Below are positions 1 to 14,658 of a DNA stretch of 60,645 nt, in pieces. The DNA is from Mycobacterium sp. (lineage in GTDB: Bacteria > Actinomycetota > Actinomycetes > Mycobacteriales > Mycobacteriaceae). The translations under genes and the position numbers were made by a program. The stretch covers positions 1 through 60,645 of the forward strand of contig NZ_PKEK01000032.1 in assembly GCF_002863225.1 (NCBI RefSeq), read 5' to 3'. The stretch's first letter is position 1; each line of letters begins with the position of its first letter. A model generated the notes under the pieces. That model worked only from the letters and a program-made list of their open reading frames with translations, searched no databases and had not been told where the DNA came from.

Positions 1-857
<857 letters not shown>

Positions 858-1376
858 ATGACTCACACGTCTACCCCCGACATTGCCCGTGAGGACAGTT
901 CGAGCAAACGCGTCACCTGGAATTCTCCACGCACGCTGGCAATTTCGGCGTTGGTGATCGCCGTTGTCGCCGCAGCTGTTGCCATCGCCGCGTGGCTTCA
1001 CCCGGGGTCATCGCAGTCTTACAGTGGTGAACAAATTTCTCGGGCCAAAGCAAATGTCTGCGCCGCGTGGGCGCCGGTCCATAAGTCCGTCTGGGTAGGG
1101 ACTCCCAACCCGCTGCCCGGCGACCCGGTCGCCCAATTATCGGTGGCCGCCAACGTTCGGTTGGCAATGCTGGGGGGTGGTTCATATCTGCGAGAAACTC
1201 TCGCCGCGGAACCGGCAACGCCGGCCGATCTCGCAAAAGCCGTTACTACCGTGGCCAATACGCTGCAAAAAATGGGCATCAATTATCTGGCAATGAGCGA
1301 TGGCCACACCGTCATCGATCCGTTGCACCACGATCTCGAGGTTGAGGGCGCCCAAATCGGCAAGTTGTGCAAATGA
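858..1376 (+). CDS. Membrane-anchored hypothetical protein
   Basis: This 172-residue protein has a short basic cytoplasmic N-terminus, one hydrophobic segment at about residues 27-49 (ISALVIAVVAAAVAIAAW) and a roughly 120-residue outer domain with two cysteines (NVCAAW near its start and KLCK at the C-terminus) that could form a disulfide. The layout resembles small single-pass mycobacterial proteins of unknown function. I chose ATG 858; an in-frame GTG at 840 would add six residues, and neither has a clear ribosome binding site. It converges with pknG. The function is not recognised. Confidence 0.75.
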   Translation: MTHTSTPDIAREDSSSKRVTWNSPRTLAISALVIAVVAAAVAIAAWLHPGSSQSYSGEQISRAKANVCAAWAPVHKSVWVGTPNPLPGDPVAQLSVAANVRLAMLGGGSYLRETLAAEPATPADLAKAVTTVANTLQKMGINYLAMSDGHTVIDPLHHDLEVEGAQIGKLCK

Positions 1377-1431
1377 CGCCTTGTCCCGCGGGCGGCTCGC
1401 GCGACATGCGCCGTCGCTGCCCGCACCACAA

Positions 1432-4657
<3,226 letters not shown>

Positions 4658-4661
<4 letters not shown>

Positions 4662-5977
4662 CGGTACTCCATCAACCGGGGCCACAAGCCGAGGGCAACC
4701 GCGACCGCCGCGCCCAAGCTGAGCACGATGCCGCCCACGGTCGCGCCGGTCAGTCCTGCGCGCGCGTTGAGGACGTCGTCGCGCAACTCGTGGCGACTCT
4801 GCTCCATGGCCTTGACCAACGCGCGGTCGAGTTTGTCGAAAGCTGGGGTGGAGTCGTCCTCGCCGTTGCCCAGCGCCACCTGCGTCGCCGCCCGGTAGTT
4901 ACCCACCGAGATATAGGAATTGATCCGGTCATCGGCCCGGCGCCACTGGTTCAACAGTTTGTCGGCGCCCTGCAGGTCGTTTTTGTCGACGGCATCACTA
5001 CGGGCGAGGTAATCGTCGAGTTGTTTGTGCATGGCGTCGATGCGTTCGTAGAAGGACTGTTTGCGGACCTCTTCGTCCCCGCGCCGAATCAGGGACAAGG
5101 TCTCGTCGGCACGTGCCTGCTGCGCACTGATGGACAGATTCGTGATCGTCTTCAGTGACTCTGCCGCAGTGTTTTTCGCGCTGCGGCTGCCGCTGGTGGA
5201 TATCGCCAGCGCGGTTCCCACCCAGACCACCATAACGAGAATTGCCAGTGCACCGGCGACCAGACCGGGATTGATCCGCCGTTTGGTGCTACGGGCCAGC
5301 CATCGGTGCGCAAATGCACCGAAGATCACGGTGAAGGTCACGATCAGGATCACCGGAGCCGGAATCTGGGTGGATGCTGTCGTCTCCGCGTCGACCCGCT
5401 CGGACGTCTGGCTGTAGAGCCGCGCTGCGTCCGGCAGGATCGTCGACTGCATCAGCGTCGAGGCCTCGGAAAGGTAGGACGAACCGACCGGGTTGCCGGC
5501 GCGATTGTTGGTCCTCGCGATTTCGATCAACCCGGTGTAGACCGCCAGTTCGGCGTTCACCCGCCCGAGCAGCTGGACCAGTGGCTCGTCCGTCAGCCCG
5601 CTCGACGCCCTGGTCACCGCGACCGCGGCGTCGGTGATCGCCTGCTCGTAGCGCTGCCGCACGGTACGCGGCTCGGCCCGGGCGATGAAGGCAGTTGCAG
5701 CGGCCGCATCGGCTACCGACAGCGTGGTGTAGAGCCGGCCCGCCGCGAACGCCAGCGGCTCGGTGTGGCTCAACACCGTCGTCAGCGCGTGTTGGCGCTG
5801 GTTGATGGTGGTCGAGGTGGCGAAGGCGCTGAGCCCGCCCAGGATGGCCAGCACCAGACCGATCGACAGGATGCGGCCGGGCGTGGTCGCCACGAACCAC
5901 CACCGGGGGTGGGCCGGCTCGATCGGCGACCGCGAACCCAGCGGCTCAGTCGACGGGTGCGCCAACTCAACGGTCAC
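4658..5977 (-). CDS. glnX: Transmembrane signalling protein GlnX
   Basis: The 439-residue protein equals the length I recall for M. tuberculosis Rv0412c. It has four hydrophobic segments: one near residue 35, two in the middle (PVILIVTFTVIFGAFAH and VAGALAILVMVVWVGTALA) and one at the C-terminus. Two helical extracytoplasmic regions lie between them. It is thought to relay ligand binding by GlnH across the membrane to PknG. It is first in the operon. The upstream gap to the divergent mutT3 holds the likely promoter. Confidence 0.93.
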
Positions 5978-6118
5978 GTCTGTTCGGACCTCATCTTTCA
6001 GGCGTGTGCGTCACGAACTGTATTAAGTGAAGTCTAAGAGTGTTTTCCTGAGATGCGGGGACCTGCTTACTCAGATTTCCCCACTCGTTACCGGTCTGCG
6101 ACCTGGGAAGCGCGTTTC

Positions 6119-6823
6119 ATGTGCGTTGCTTACCTGCCATGCCCGCCCTCGGCCCGCTGTGCCGCCCGCGTCGCTGGCGGGCGTGCTTATCCTGAACGCG
6201 TGCGCGGCGACGGTGACGGGTGGGTGGTATCGGACATCGGTAGCGCGCATTGGGGACGCTTCGGTGCGGCTGGTCTGCTGCTACGAGCGCCGCGACCGGA
6301 CGGCTCGCCCACGGTGTTGCTGCAGCACCGCGCGCCCTGGAGCCACCAGGGTGGAACGTGGGGCTTGCCGGGCGGCGCCCGCGACAGCCATGAGAGCCCT
6401 GAAGAGGCCGCCGTCCGCGAAGCTCACGAAGAGGCCGGCCTGGCCGCCCGATTCGTGGCGGTGCGTGCGACGGTGATCACCGCCGCAGCGAGCGGCACCG
6501 ACTGGACGTACACCACCGTTGTCGCCGATGCGCCCGAGCAGCTGCAGACAGTGGCGAATTACGAGAGTGCCGAGATGCGTTGGGTCGGCGAGGACGAGGT
6601 CGACGAGTTGCCGCTGCACCCCGGATTCGCGGCCAGCTGGCAGCGCCTGCGCACCGCGTCCGAAGTCCTGCCCCTGGGTCACGACGATCAGCTGCGGCGC
6701 ACCCTGCCACGGACGATCGAAATCGAAGCGGGCGTGTTCGTCTGGTGCACCGCCGGCCATCCCGACCAGGAGCCGTCTCAGCTCAGCTCGCGGATCAGTT
6801 CACTGCTGCAAGTGCCGAACTGA
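6119..6823 (+). CDS. mutT3: Nudix hydrolase MutT3
   Basis: A full Nudix box is present ([20 protein letters not shown] followed by EAGL), inside a domain colinear with M. tuberculosis MutT3 (Rv0413). The family hydrolyses oxidised or non-canonical nucleoside triphosphates. The start is uncertain. ATG 6119 gives 234 residues with an unusual Cys-rich leader, while GTG 6203 ([10 protein letters not shown]) gives 206 and begins where the clear homology begins; the M. tuberculosis protein is about 217. The 3' end overlaps the convergent thiE by 29 bp. Confidence 0.9.
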   Translation: MCVAYLPCPPSARCAARVAGGRAYPERVRGDGDGWVVSDIGSAHWGRFGAAGLLLRAPRPDGSPTVLLQHRAPWSHQGGTWGLPGGARDSHESPEEAAVREAHEEAGLAARFVAVRATVITAAASGTDWTYTTVVADAPEQLQTVANYESAEMRWVGEDEVDELPLHPGFAASWQRLRTASEVLPLGHDDQLRRTLPRTIEIEAGVFVWCTAGHPDQEPSQLSSRISSLLQVPN

Positions 6824-7520
6824 GCTGTCTCGCCGCCGCCTGCGGATCGTCGGCGGCAGTGATCGCCCGGACGACGACGATGCGCCGTGCGCCGGCCTCC
6901 AGCACCTCCGACACCCGGTCCGCGTCGATGCCGCCGATGGCGAACCACGGCTTGTCGCTGGCCAGTGCGGCCGTCGACCGCACCAGCGACAAACCGGGTG
7001 CGGGACGACCCGGCTTGGTCGGTGTCGGCCAGCACGGCCCGACGCAGAAGTAGTCGACGTCCTCGGCAATAGCCGCGGCGACCTGTTCTTCGTCATGGGT
7101 CGACCGGCCGACGAGTGGAGCGGCCCCCAGAATGTCGCGCGCCACGTCCAGCGGCAGGTCGTCCTGGCCCAGGTGGAGCACGTCCGCCCCGGCGGCGCGG
7201 GCGATGTCGGCACGGTCGTTGACGGCCAGCAGGGCGCCGTGTCGACGCGCGGCGTCGGCGAGCACCTCCAGCGCGGACAACTCGTCCCGGGCCTCCAGCG
7301 GACCCAGCCGCTGCTCTGCGGCCGAGCCCTTGTCCCGCAACTGGATGATGTCGACCCCGCCTGCCAGCGCAGCGTCGGCGAATTCGGCCAGGTCACCGCG
7401 GTCCCGACGGGCGTCGGTGCACAGGTAGAGCCGGGCGCCGGCCAGCCGGTCCAGCCGTGCCCCGGCGACGGCGCGGCCCGTTTCGCCCCGGGCGGGCGGG
7501 GGGTCATGAGGTTGATGCAC
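6795..7520 (-). CDS. thiE: Thiamine-phosphate synthase ThiE
   Basis: This 241-residue TIM-barrel enzyme joins HMP-PP and thiazole phosphate to make thiamine phosphate. Diagnostic segments are [51 protein letters not shown] and WFAIGGID. The GTG at 7520 gives about 19 more N-terminal residues than the M. tuberculosis enzyme; these residues are Pro/Gly/Arg-rich and may not be translated. It is divergent from the riboswitch-led thiOSG operon, and no aptamer is visible on its own side. Confidence 0.95.
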   Translation of the reverse strand: MHQPHDPPPARGETGRAVAGARLDRLAGARLYLCTDARRDRGDLAEFADAALAGGVDIIQLRDKGSAAEQRLGPLEARDELSALEVLADAARRHGALLAVNDRADIARAAGADVLHLGQDDLPLDVARDILGAAPLVGRSTHDEEQVAAAIAEDVDYFCVGPCWPTPTKPGRPAPGLSLVRSTAALASDKPWFAIGGIDADRVSEVLEAGARRIVVVRAITAADDPQAAARQLSSALAAVN

Positions 7521-7549
7521 ACCGCGACGCTAACGACTACCGTGGAGAG

Positions 7550-7692
7550 TCGACACGGGAGTCCCAGGGCGCGGCGACGACGCGGGCCACAAGGTCTGAG
7601 AAGAAGCCGGCACATTGCGCAAGCCGGGGTCTGAGAGTGGGCGCGCCAGCCCTTACCGTCACACCTGATCCGGATCATGCCGGCGAAGGGAG
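7550..7692 (+). promoter_or_regulatory. TPP riboswitch of the thiO operon
   Basis: The 3' half has the conserved THI-box elements: CTGAGAG at 7631-7637, then ACCTGATCCGGATCATGCCG and GAAGGGAG. A 5' CGGGAG lies at 7556-7561. The aptamer ends at the Shine-Dalgarno region of thiO, so TPP binding would be expected to block translation. The distance between CGGGAG and CTGAGAG is about 70 nt, implying a long P3 arm. A second CTGAGA occurs at about 7596. Confidence 0.88.
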
Positions 7693-7697
7693 CGAAG

Positions 7698-8710
7698 ATG
7701 CCATCGGACGCGGGATCGCTGGCCGTCATCGGCGGCGGCGTCATCGGGCTGTCCGTGGCACGCCGTGCGGCGCGAGCCGGCTGGTCGGTGCGGGTGCATC
7801 GGTCCGGCCAACCCGGTGCGTCGTGGGCGGCCGCCGGAATGCTGGCACCGCACAGTGAGGGCTGGCCCGGTGAGGAGCGGTTGCTGCACCTGGGGCTCGA
7901 ATCGTTGCGGCTGTGGCAGCAGGGCGGATTCACCGACGGCCTGCCCGCCGAGGTGGTCACCGCGCGCGAGTCGTTGACCGTCGCCGTGGACCGCGCCGAT
8001 GTCGCCGACCTGCGCACGGTCGCCGACTGGTTGTCCGCGCAGGGACACCCGGTGGTGTGGGAGACCGCGGTCCGCGACGTGGAACCGATGCTGGCGCAGG
8101 GCATTCGCCACGGATTCCGGGCGCCCACCGAGCTCGCGGTCGACAACCGAGCTCTGCTCGACGCGTTGAGCGCGGCCTGTGAACAACTGGGCGTGGGGTG
8201 GGGCGGACCCGTGAGCGACCTGAGCTCGGTGCGGGCCGACGCGGTCGTGATCGCCAACGGCATCGATGCCCCGTCGTTGTGGCCCGGTCTGCCGATCCGC
8301 CCGGTGAAGGGTGAGGTGCTGAGGCTGCGCTGGCGCAAAGGGTGTATGCCGTTGCCGCAGCGGGTGATCCGTGCCCGTGTGCATGGACGTCAGGTGTATG
8401 TGGTGCCACGTGCCGACGGGGTTGTCGTGGGCGCCACCCAGTACGAGCACGGGCGCGACACCGCGCCCACGGTGTCCGGTGTTCGCGATCTGCTCGACGA
8501 CGCGTGCGCGGTGCTGCCGGCACTCGGCGAGTACGAGTTCGCCGAGTGCACCGCCGGTTTGCGCCCGATGACGCCGGATAACCTGCCGTTGGTGGGACGA
8601 CTGGATGCGCGGACGCTGATCGCGGCGGGCCACGGCCGGTCGGGTTTTCTGCTGGCGCCGTGGACGGCCGAACAGATTGCTTCCGAACTCACCCCGGTGG
8701 GAGTCACGAG

Positions 8711-8714
<4 letters not shown>
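7698..8714 (+). CDS. thiO: Glycine oxidase ThiO
   Basis: This 338-residue FAD-dependent D-amino-acid-oxidase-fold enzyme has the dinucleotide motif VIGGGVIGLSVARRAARAG, the SWAAAGMLAPHSEG segment and a C-terminal GLRPMTPDNLP with GHGRSGFLLAP. It makes the dehydroglycine used for thiazole synthesis. An upstream in-frame ATG at 7677 lies inside the riboswitch (the conserved ATGCCGGCG), so I chose ATG 7698, preceded by AAGGGAG. The stop overlaps thiS. Confidence 0.96.
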
Positions 8715-10417
<1,703 letters not shown>

Positions 10418-10489
10418 TTTCTTGGCGCGCGGGTAAATCTAACGACGCAATTGTGTGGGCAACTGTCGCCTGCGAATTTGTTCAATGAC

Positions 10490-11449
10490 ATGACACTGAA
10501 AGAACACGTGCACACACGGGGTTTCGACCATTCCGCGCTCTTTTACTACTCGGAGCACGAGTACGTCGCGTCGTTGGTGGACTTCATCACCGAAGGGCTG
10601 CGGCAGCAGCAGCCGGTTCTGGTGGCTGTCCCGGGTGATCGGATGGTGTCCCTGCTGGCGGAACTGGGCGACGCCGCCGACGAGATCACCATGGCCGACA
10701 TGGTCGACTTCGGCCGCAACCCCGGGCGGATCCTGGCCGGGCAGTACTCCTTCGTCGAACGGCACCCGGATCAGCGGGTGCGCATCGTCGCCGAACCGGC
10801 GTGGGCCGGACGGACGGAATCCGAATACCTCGCCTGCATGCAGCACGAGGCGTTGGCCAACATCGCTTTCGCGGGTTCGGACATCATCGGCCTTTGCCCG
10901 TACGACGCCTCCTGCTTGGACGCGAGCGTCCTCGACCACGTCCGGCTCACCCATCCTGAAATATGGTCCGGAGGGTCCCGCCGGCACTGCCCGGAGTATG
11001 CCGTCGACGCTGCTCTCGACAAGTGCAACCAGCCGCTGGGCACCAGCCCGGCCGCGGTCACCCACACCGTCGAGCATGCGCTGGATCTCGCCGGCGCCCG
11101 CAAATGCGCAGAACGCTATGGCCGGCTGCTCGGGATGGACGCCGATCGGGTCGCCGACCTTCTTCTGGTAGCCACCGAGCTCGCCACCAACAGCCTCAAT
11201 CACGCCGGCGGCCCATGTCAGCTCGCATTCTGGTACGACAGCGGGTTCGTCGTATGCGAAGCGCGGGACATGGGGCACTGGGCGGATCCGCTGGCGGGGC
11301 GTCGTCCGCCCGGTTCGGGCGGCATGGGCCCCTATGGGCTGTTCGTGGTGAACGCCATCGCCGACCTGCTGCGCACTCACACCACGTCAGACGGCACCAC
11401 CATTCACGCCTACTTACGGCGCCACGGTCCCTCGATGGCGGCGAGCTGA
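10490..11449 (+). CDS. MEDS-domain sensor fused to RsbW-like ATPase
   Basis: The 319-residue protein has an N-terminal MEDS-type domain (about residues 5-170: HSALFYYSEHEYVASLVDFI, VLVAVPGDRMV, IIGLCPYD) and a C-terminal GHKL ATPase of the anti-sigma-factor type (ATELATNSLNHAGG N-box, GGMGPYGLFVVNAIAD). Such MEDS-ATPase proteins are common in actinobacteria and are inferred to bind an unknown signal and act in partner switching. ATG 10490 was chosen; GTG/ATG codons from 10451 would add 13 residues. No anti-anti-sigma gene is adjacent, but two STAS genes lie about 10 kb away. Confidence 0.82.
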   Translation: MTLKEHVHTRGFDHSALFYYSEHEYVASLVDFITEGLRQQQPVLVAVPGDRMVSLLAELGDAADEITMADMVDFGRNPGRILAGQYSFVERHPDQRVRIVAEPAWAGRTESEYLACMQHEALANIAFAGSDIIGLCPYDASCLDASVLDHVRLTHPEIWSGGSRRHCPEYAVDAALDKCNQPLGTSPAAVTHTVEHALDLAGARKCAERYGRLLGMDADRVADLLLVATELATNSLNHAGGPCQLAFWYDSGFVVCEARDMGHWADPLAGRRPPGSGGMGPYGLFVVNAIADLLRTHTTSDGTTIHAYLRRHGPSMAAS

Positions 11450-11501
11450 CAGGAGCTCAGATGCCGGTGCGATTCAGCGCGGGCGTCTAACCTGGGGCCT
11501 A

Positions 11502-12989
11502 ATGGCTACCAAATTCTCTTCGCTGCTCATTGCTGCTACGACGACGATGCTGGCACTCGCCGGTTGCGACTCCACCGACAACGCTCACTCGATGAAGCCG
11601 ATATCGGCTCCGGACTTTGCCGCTTCGCTGCGCGGACGGGTCAGCACCGACGCGATGATGGCCCACCTGACGAAGCTGCAGGACATCGCCAACGCCAATA
11701 ACAACACCCGTGCGGTCGGCACCCCCGGTTACGACGCCAGCGTCGACTACGTGGTGGGCAAGCTGCGGGACAAGGGTTTTGACGTACAGACCATGCAGTT
11801 CGAAGCGCATGTGTTCCATGCCGAGAAGGGGTCGGCGACCGTCGCCGACAAGAAGTTCGACGTGCGCGCGCTGGAGTACAGCGTCGGCACCCCGCCGGTC
11901 GGGGTGACCGGCCCGCTGGTAGCCGTGCCGGTCGACGGCAGTCCGGGCTGCAATCCCGCCGACTACGACAGCCTCCCGGTCAACGGCGCCGTCGTGCTGG
12001 TGGATCGTGGCACCTGCCCCTTCACGCAGAAGGCGGGTGCCGCTGCGCAAAAGGGCGCTGTGGCAATCATCGTGGCGGACAACGTAGTCGAGGAGCACAT
12101 CGCCGGCACCCTCGGTGAGGCCAACGAGGTGAAGGTCCCGGTCGTCGGTGTCACCAAATCCGACGGCGCGTTGCTGCGCACGATGACCGGGCCCGCGACG
12201 GTGCAGGTGTCCGCCGAGACCAAGACCATTGCCGCACGCAATGTGGTCGCCCAAACCAAGACCGGTTCAGCCACCGACGTGGTGATGGCCGGGGCGCACC
12301 TCGACAGCGTTCCCGAAGGACCCGGCATCAACGACAACGGATCCGGTGTGGCAGCGGTGCTCGAGACCGCGCTGCAACTCGGCCCGTCGCCGAGTATTCA
12401 CAACGCGGTGCGCTTCGGCTTCTGGGGCGCCGAGGAACTCGGACTGATCGGATCGCGGAAGTACGTCGAGTCATTGGATGTCAACGCGCTCAAGGACATT
12501 GCGCTGTATCTCAACTTCGACATGCTGGCATCACCGAACCCGGGCTACTTCACCTACGACGGCGACCAGTCGTTGCCGGCCGACCAGCGCGGCAACCCGG
12601 TGGTGCCCGAGGGCTCCGCCGGCATCGAGCGGTCTTTCGCCGCCTTCCTGAACACGGCCGGAAAGACGCCGCAGGACACCTCGTTCGACGGCAGGTCTGA
12701 CTACGACGGCTTCACTGTCGCCGGTATTCCGGCGGGCGGGTTGTTCTCCGGAGCGGAGAACAAGAAGTCGGCCGACGAGTCCATGCTGTGGGGTGGCCCC
12801 GCGGACGCGCCGTTCGACCCCAACTATCACAAGAGCACGGATACGTTGGAGCACATCGACCGTGCCGAACTGGGTATCAACGGCGGTGGCGTGGCATACG
12901 TGACAGGCTTGTACGCCCAAGACATCACCGGTCGCAACGGCGTTCCGGTCCGTGAGGACCGGACCCGCCACGAACTCAACAAAAAGTGA
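11502..12989 (+). CDS. lpqL: Lipoprotein aminopeptidase LpqL
   Basis: This 495-residue M28-family zinc peptidase has a lipobox (LALAGC), a protease-associated domain insert (about residues 140-240), and the metal-binding segments AGAHLDSVPEGPGINDNGSG and WGAEELGLIGS, with a final zinc histidine in DPNYHKSTDT. It is colinear with M. tuberculosis LpqL (Rv0418). It probably acts at the cell surface on peptides. In M. tuberculosis lpqM follows; here an accessory block begins instead. Confidence 0.95.
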   Translation: MATKFSSLLIAATTTMLALAGCDSTDNAHSMKPISAPDFAASLRGRVSTDAMMAHLTKLQDIANANNNTRAVGTPGYDASVDYVVGKLRDKGFDVQTMQFEAHVFHAEKGSATVADKKFDVRALEYSVGTPPVGVTGPLVAVPVDGSPGCNPADYDSLPVNGAVVLVDRGTCPFTQKAGAAAQKGAVAIIVADNVVEEHIAGTLGEANEVKVPVVGVTKSDGALLRTMTGPATVQVSAETKTIAARNVVAQTKTGSATDVVMAGAHLDSVPEGPGINDNGSGVAAVLETALQLGPSPSIHNAVRFGFWGAEELGLIGSRKYVESLDVNALKDIALYLNFDMLASPNPGYFTYDGDQSLPADQRGNPVVPEGSAGIERSFAAFLNTAGKTPQDTSFDGRSDYDGFTVAGIPAGGLFSGAENKKSADESMLWGGPADAPFDPNYHKSTDTLEHIDRAELGINGGGVAYVTGLYAQDITGRNGVPVREDRTRHELNKK

Positions 12990-13003
12990 CGCGGGGCTGA
13001 ATC

Positions 13004-13873
13004 TCAGCCGACCTCAACCAGTCTCGGCATCACCTCGTCGCCGAAGCGCTTTACGAAACCTGCGGGATCAGGCGAACCCGGAACCGGGCCGGTGTTGATC
13101 ATGTCGACACCGAGCCCGGCCATCCGCTCGACTCTGCGGAGGTAGCCGTCGACATCCGAGAAGGGATCGTCGAAGAATCCGACCGTCTTGCGGATTTCGG
13201 TGACGTCTCGACCGACGTTCTCACAGTGTCGCGTCAGCACATCGATCTTGTGGGCGAGCACGTCGATCTCGGAGTCGGTCGAATTCCAGACGTCGGCGTA
13301 CTGCGCGACGAGCCGGAGCGTCTTCTTCTCCCCGCCGCCGCCGATCAGGATGGGAGGCCGACGAATTGGCTGCGGCTGGCAGATGGTCTCGGCCAGCTGA
13401 TAATGCTCTCCCTGGTAGGGCCCGTCGTTGTCGCTCCACATCTGCCGACAGATTTGCAGTGTCTCTTCGAGCATTTCGAATCGGGTGCTCAGCGACGGAT
13501 AGGGGACTCCCAGCGCCAGGTGTTCGCGCTCGTACCAGGCGGCGCCGATGCCGAACATCGACCGGCCCTGCGAGAGCACGTCAAGCGTGGTGACCGTCTT
13601 GGCCAGCAGGCCCGGATGCCGATAGGTCACGCCGGTGACCAGCAGCGCCAATTGGATGGTGGTTGTCTGGCCGGCCAGATACCCGAGTGAGGTGTAGCCC
13701 TCCAGGAACGGATCTTCGGCTTTGCCAACGGCTTCCATCTGAAAGAAGTGGTCCGCCAAGGTGAATATCGATGCGCCGATGTCTTCGGCGGCCGCGGCTG
13801 TCGACAGCAGGGTCGGCGCCAAAGCGGCCGTGTTGCCCGGCAGAAAATCGATGAAGTGTATGCCCAATTCCAT
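13004..13873 (-). CDS. LLM-class F420-dependent oxidoreductase
   Basis: This 289-residue protein has the luciferase-like TIM-barrel pattern typical of mycobacterial F420 oxidoreductases (IGAAWYEREHLALGVPYP, RRPPILIGGGGEKKTLRLVA, VDMINTGPVPGSPDP). The substrate is unknown. The start is ATG 13873, preceded by GAAGGAG; a longer open frame to 13981 runs into the MarR gene and looks non-native. It lies 14 bp behind the MarR gene on the same strand, so MarR probably controls both. Confidence 0.9.
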   Translation of the reverse strand: MELGIHFIDFLPGNTAALAPTLLSTAAAAEDIGASIFTLADHFFQMEAVGKAEDPFLEGYTSLGYLAGQTTTIQLALLVTGVTYRHPGLLAKTVTTLDVLSQGRSMFGIGAAWYEREHLALGVPYPSLSTRFEMLEETLQICRQMWSDNDGPYQGEHYQLAETICQPQPIRRPPILIGGGGEKKTLRLVAQYADVWNSTDSEIDVLAHKIDVLTRHCENVGRDVTEIRKTVGFFDDPFSDVDGYLRRVERMAGLGVDMINTGPVPGSPDPAGFVKRFGDEVMPRLVEVG

Positions 13874-13887
13874 CGCTGTCTCCTTCG

Positions 13888-14322
13888 CTAGTCGGTCAAG
13901 CGCTGAAGCAACGACAACGCGTCGTTGATGACGCGTCGTTCGCGCTCCGAATAGCGCTCCTGCATGGCACGGGCCAGCCATTCTCCACGGGCCTCGCGGT
14001 CGCTTTCGGCACGACGTCGTCCAGCAGCGGTCAGCGAGATCACTTGTCGCCGACCGTCATCGGGGTCTGGAGCGCGCCGGATCAGACCGTGCTGATCGAG
14101 CGCGGTCACGATGGCCGCCATCGATTGCGGCCGCACCTGTTCGGCGGCCGCGAGCGCACTGGTCGACGATGAACCGTCTTTCCACAACCGGGTGAGAACC
14201 GCGGTCTGCGAGGGTGTCAGGCCAGCGCCGGTATCGACACCCTTGAGCCGGCGGCGCAGCCTGCTGAACACAACCCGGATGTCCCGAGCCGCCGCCGCGG
14301 CAGACTCGCTGATCCCGTCCAT
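13888..14322 (-). CDS. MarR-family regulator
   Basis: This 144-residue winged-helix protein shows the MarR pattern: LTPSQTAVLTRLWKDG, a recognition helix in RPQSMAAIVTALDQHGLI, the wing DPDDGRRQVISLTAAGR, and a C-terminal dimerisation helix. It is first of a two-gene unit with the LLM oxidoreductase. A palindrome-rich site lies just upstream, consistent with autoregulation and response to a small ligand or oxidant. Confidence 0.92.
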   Translation of the reverse strand: MDGISESAAAAARDIRVVFSRLRRRLKGVDTGAGLTPSQTAVLTRLWKDGSSSTSALAAAEQVRPQSMAAIVTALDQHGLIRRAPDPDDGRRQVISLTAAGRRRAESDREARGEWLARAMQERYSERERRVINDALSLLQRLTD

Positions 14323-14340
14323 GCGGACAAGCCTACATTA

Positions 14341-14370
14341 GACAGTTCAGACTGTACAGTTTCAGCTGTC
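14341..14370. promoter_or_regulatory. Candidate MarR operator
   Basis: ACAGT-TCAG-ACTGT (14342-14355) is a perfect 5 bp inverted repeat. It is followed by another ACAGT and enclosed by GACAG (14341-14345) and CTGTC (14366-14370). The site lies about 20 bp upstream of the marR start, the usual position of a self-repressing operator. Confidence 0.55.
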
Positions 14371-14374
14371 TACT

Positions 14375-14650
14375 TCAGGTCTTCTGCGACTGCCGGACCG
14401 CGCTACCGCCGAGGTAGGCGAGGTATCCGATGATCCCGACGACGCCGATGCTGCGGGTCTGCTTACTCGCGAAGGTCAGCCCGAGTAACGTCTCGACGCT
14501 GCCGTTGGCGTAGACGTGCTGGCGGGTGTTGCGGGGGAATGCCGACTTTGTGATCGGTTCGAACAAGCCCGGGCTGGTGAAGTGGGCCAAGCCGGCGCCG
14601 GCCAGCGCCAGACCCGAAAAGCGGGCGATGCGATTGCTTTTGCGCGACAT
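14375..14650 (-). CDS. Small membrane protein, DoxX-like
   Basis: This 91-residue protein has two hydrophobic stretches (ARFSGLALAGAGLAHFTSP and IGVVGIIGYLAYLGGSAV) and resembles short DoxX-like mycobacterial proteins of unknown function. ATG 14650 has GAGGAG seven bases upstream, and that motif overlaps the monooxygenase stop codon, so it is coupled to the upstream gene. Confidence 0.75.
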   Translation of the reverse strand: MSRKSNRIARFSGLALAGAGLAHFTSPGLFEPITKSAFPRNTRQHVYANGSVETLLGLTFASKQTRSIGVVGIIGYLAYLGGSAVRQSQKT

Positions 14651-14658
14651 GCTGCTCC

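Noticed and set aside
7677..7697. ATG at 7677 as the thiO start
   Set aside because: It lies within the conserved 3' part of the TPP aptamer; ATG 7698 follows a good ribosome binding site.
6800..8338. 512-codon minus-strand open frame across thiE and thiO
   Set aside because: It crosses the TPP riboswitch and two real genes in the wrong frame and has the Arg/Pro/Ser-rich composition of a shadow.
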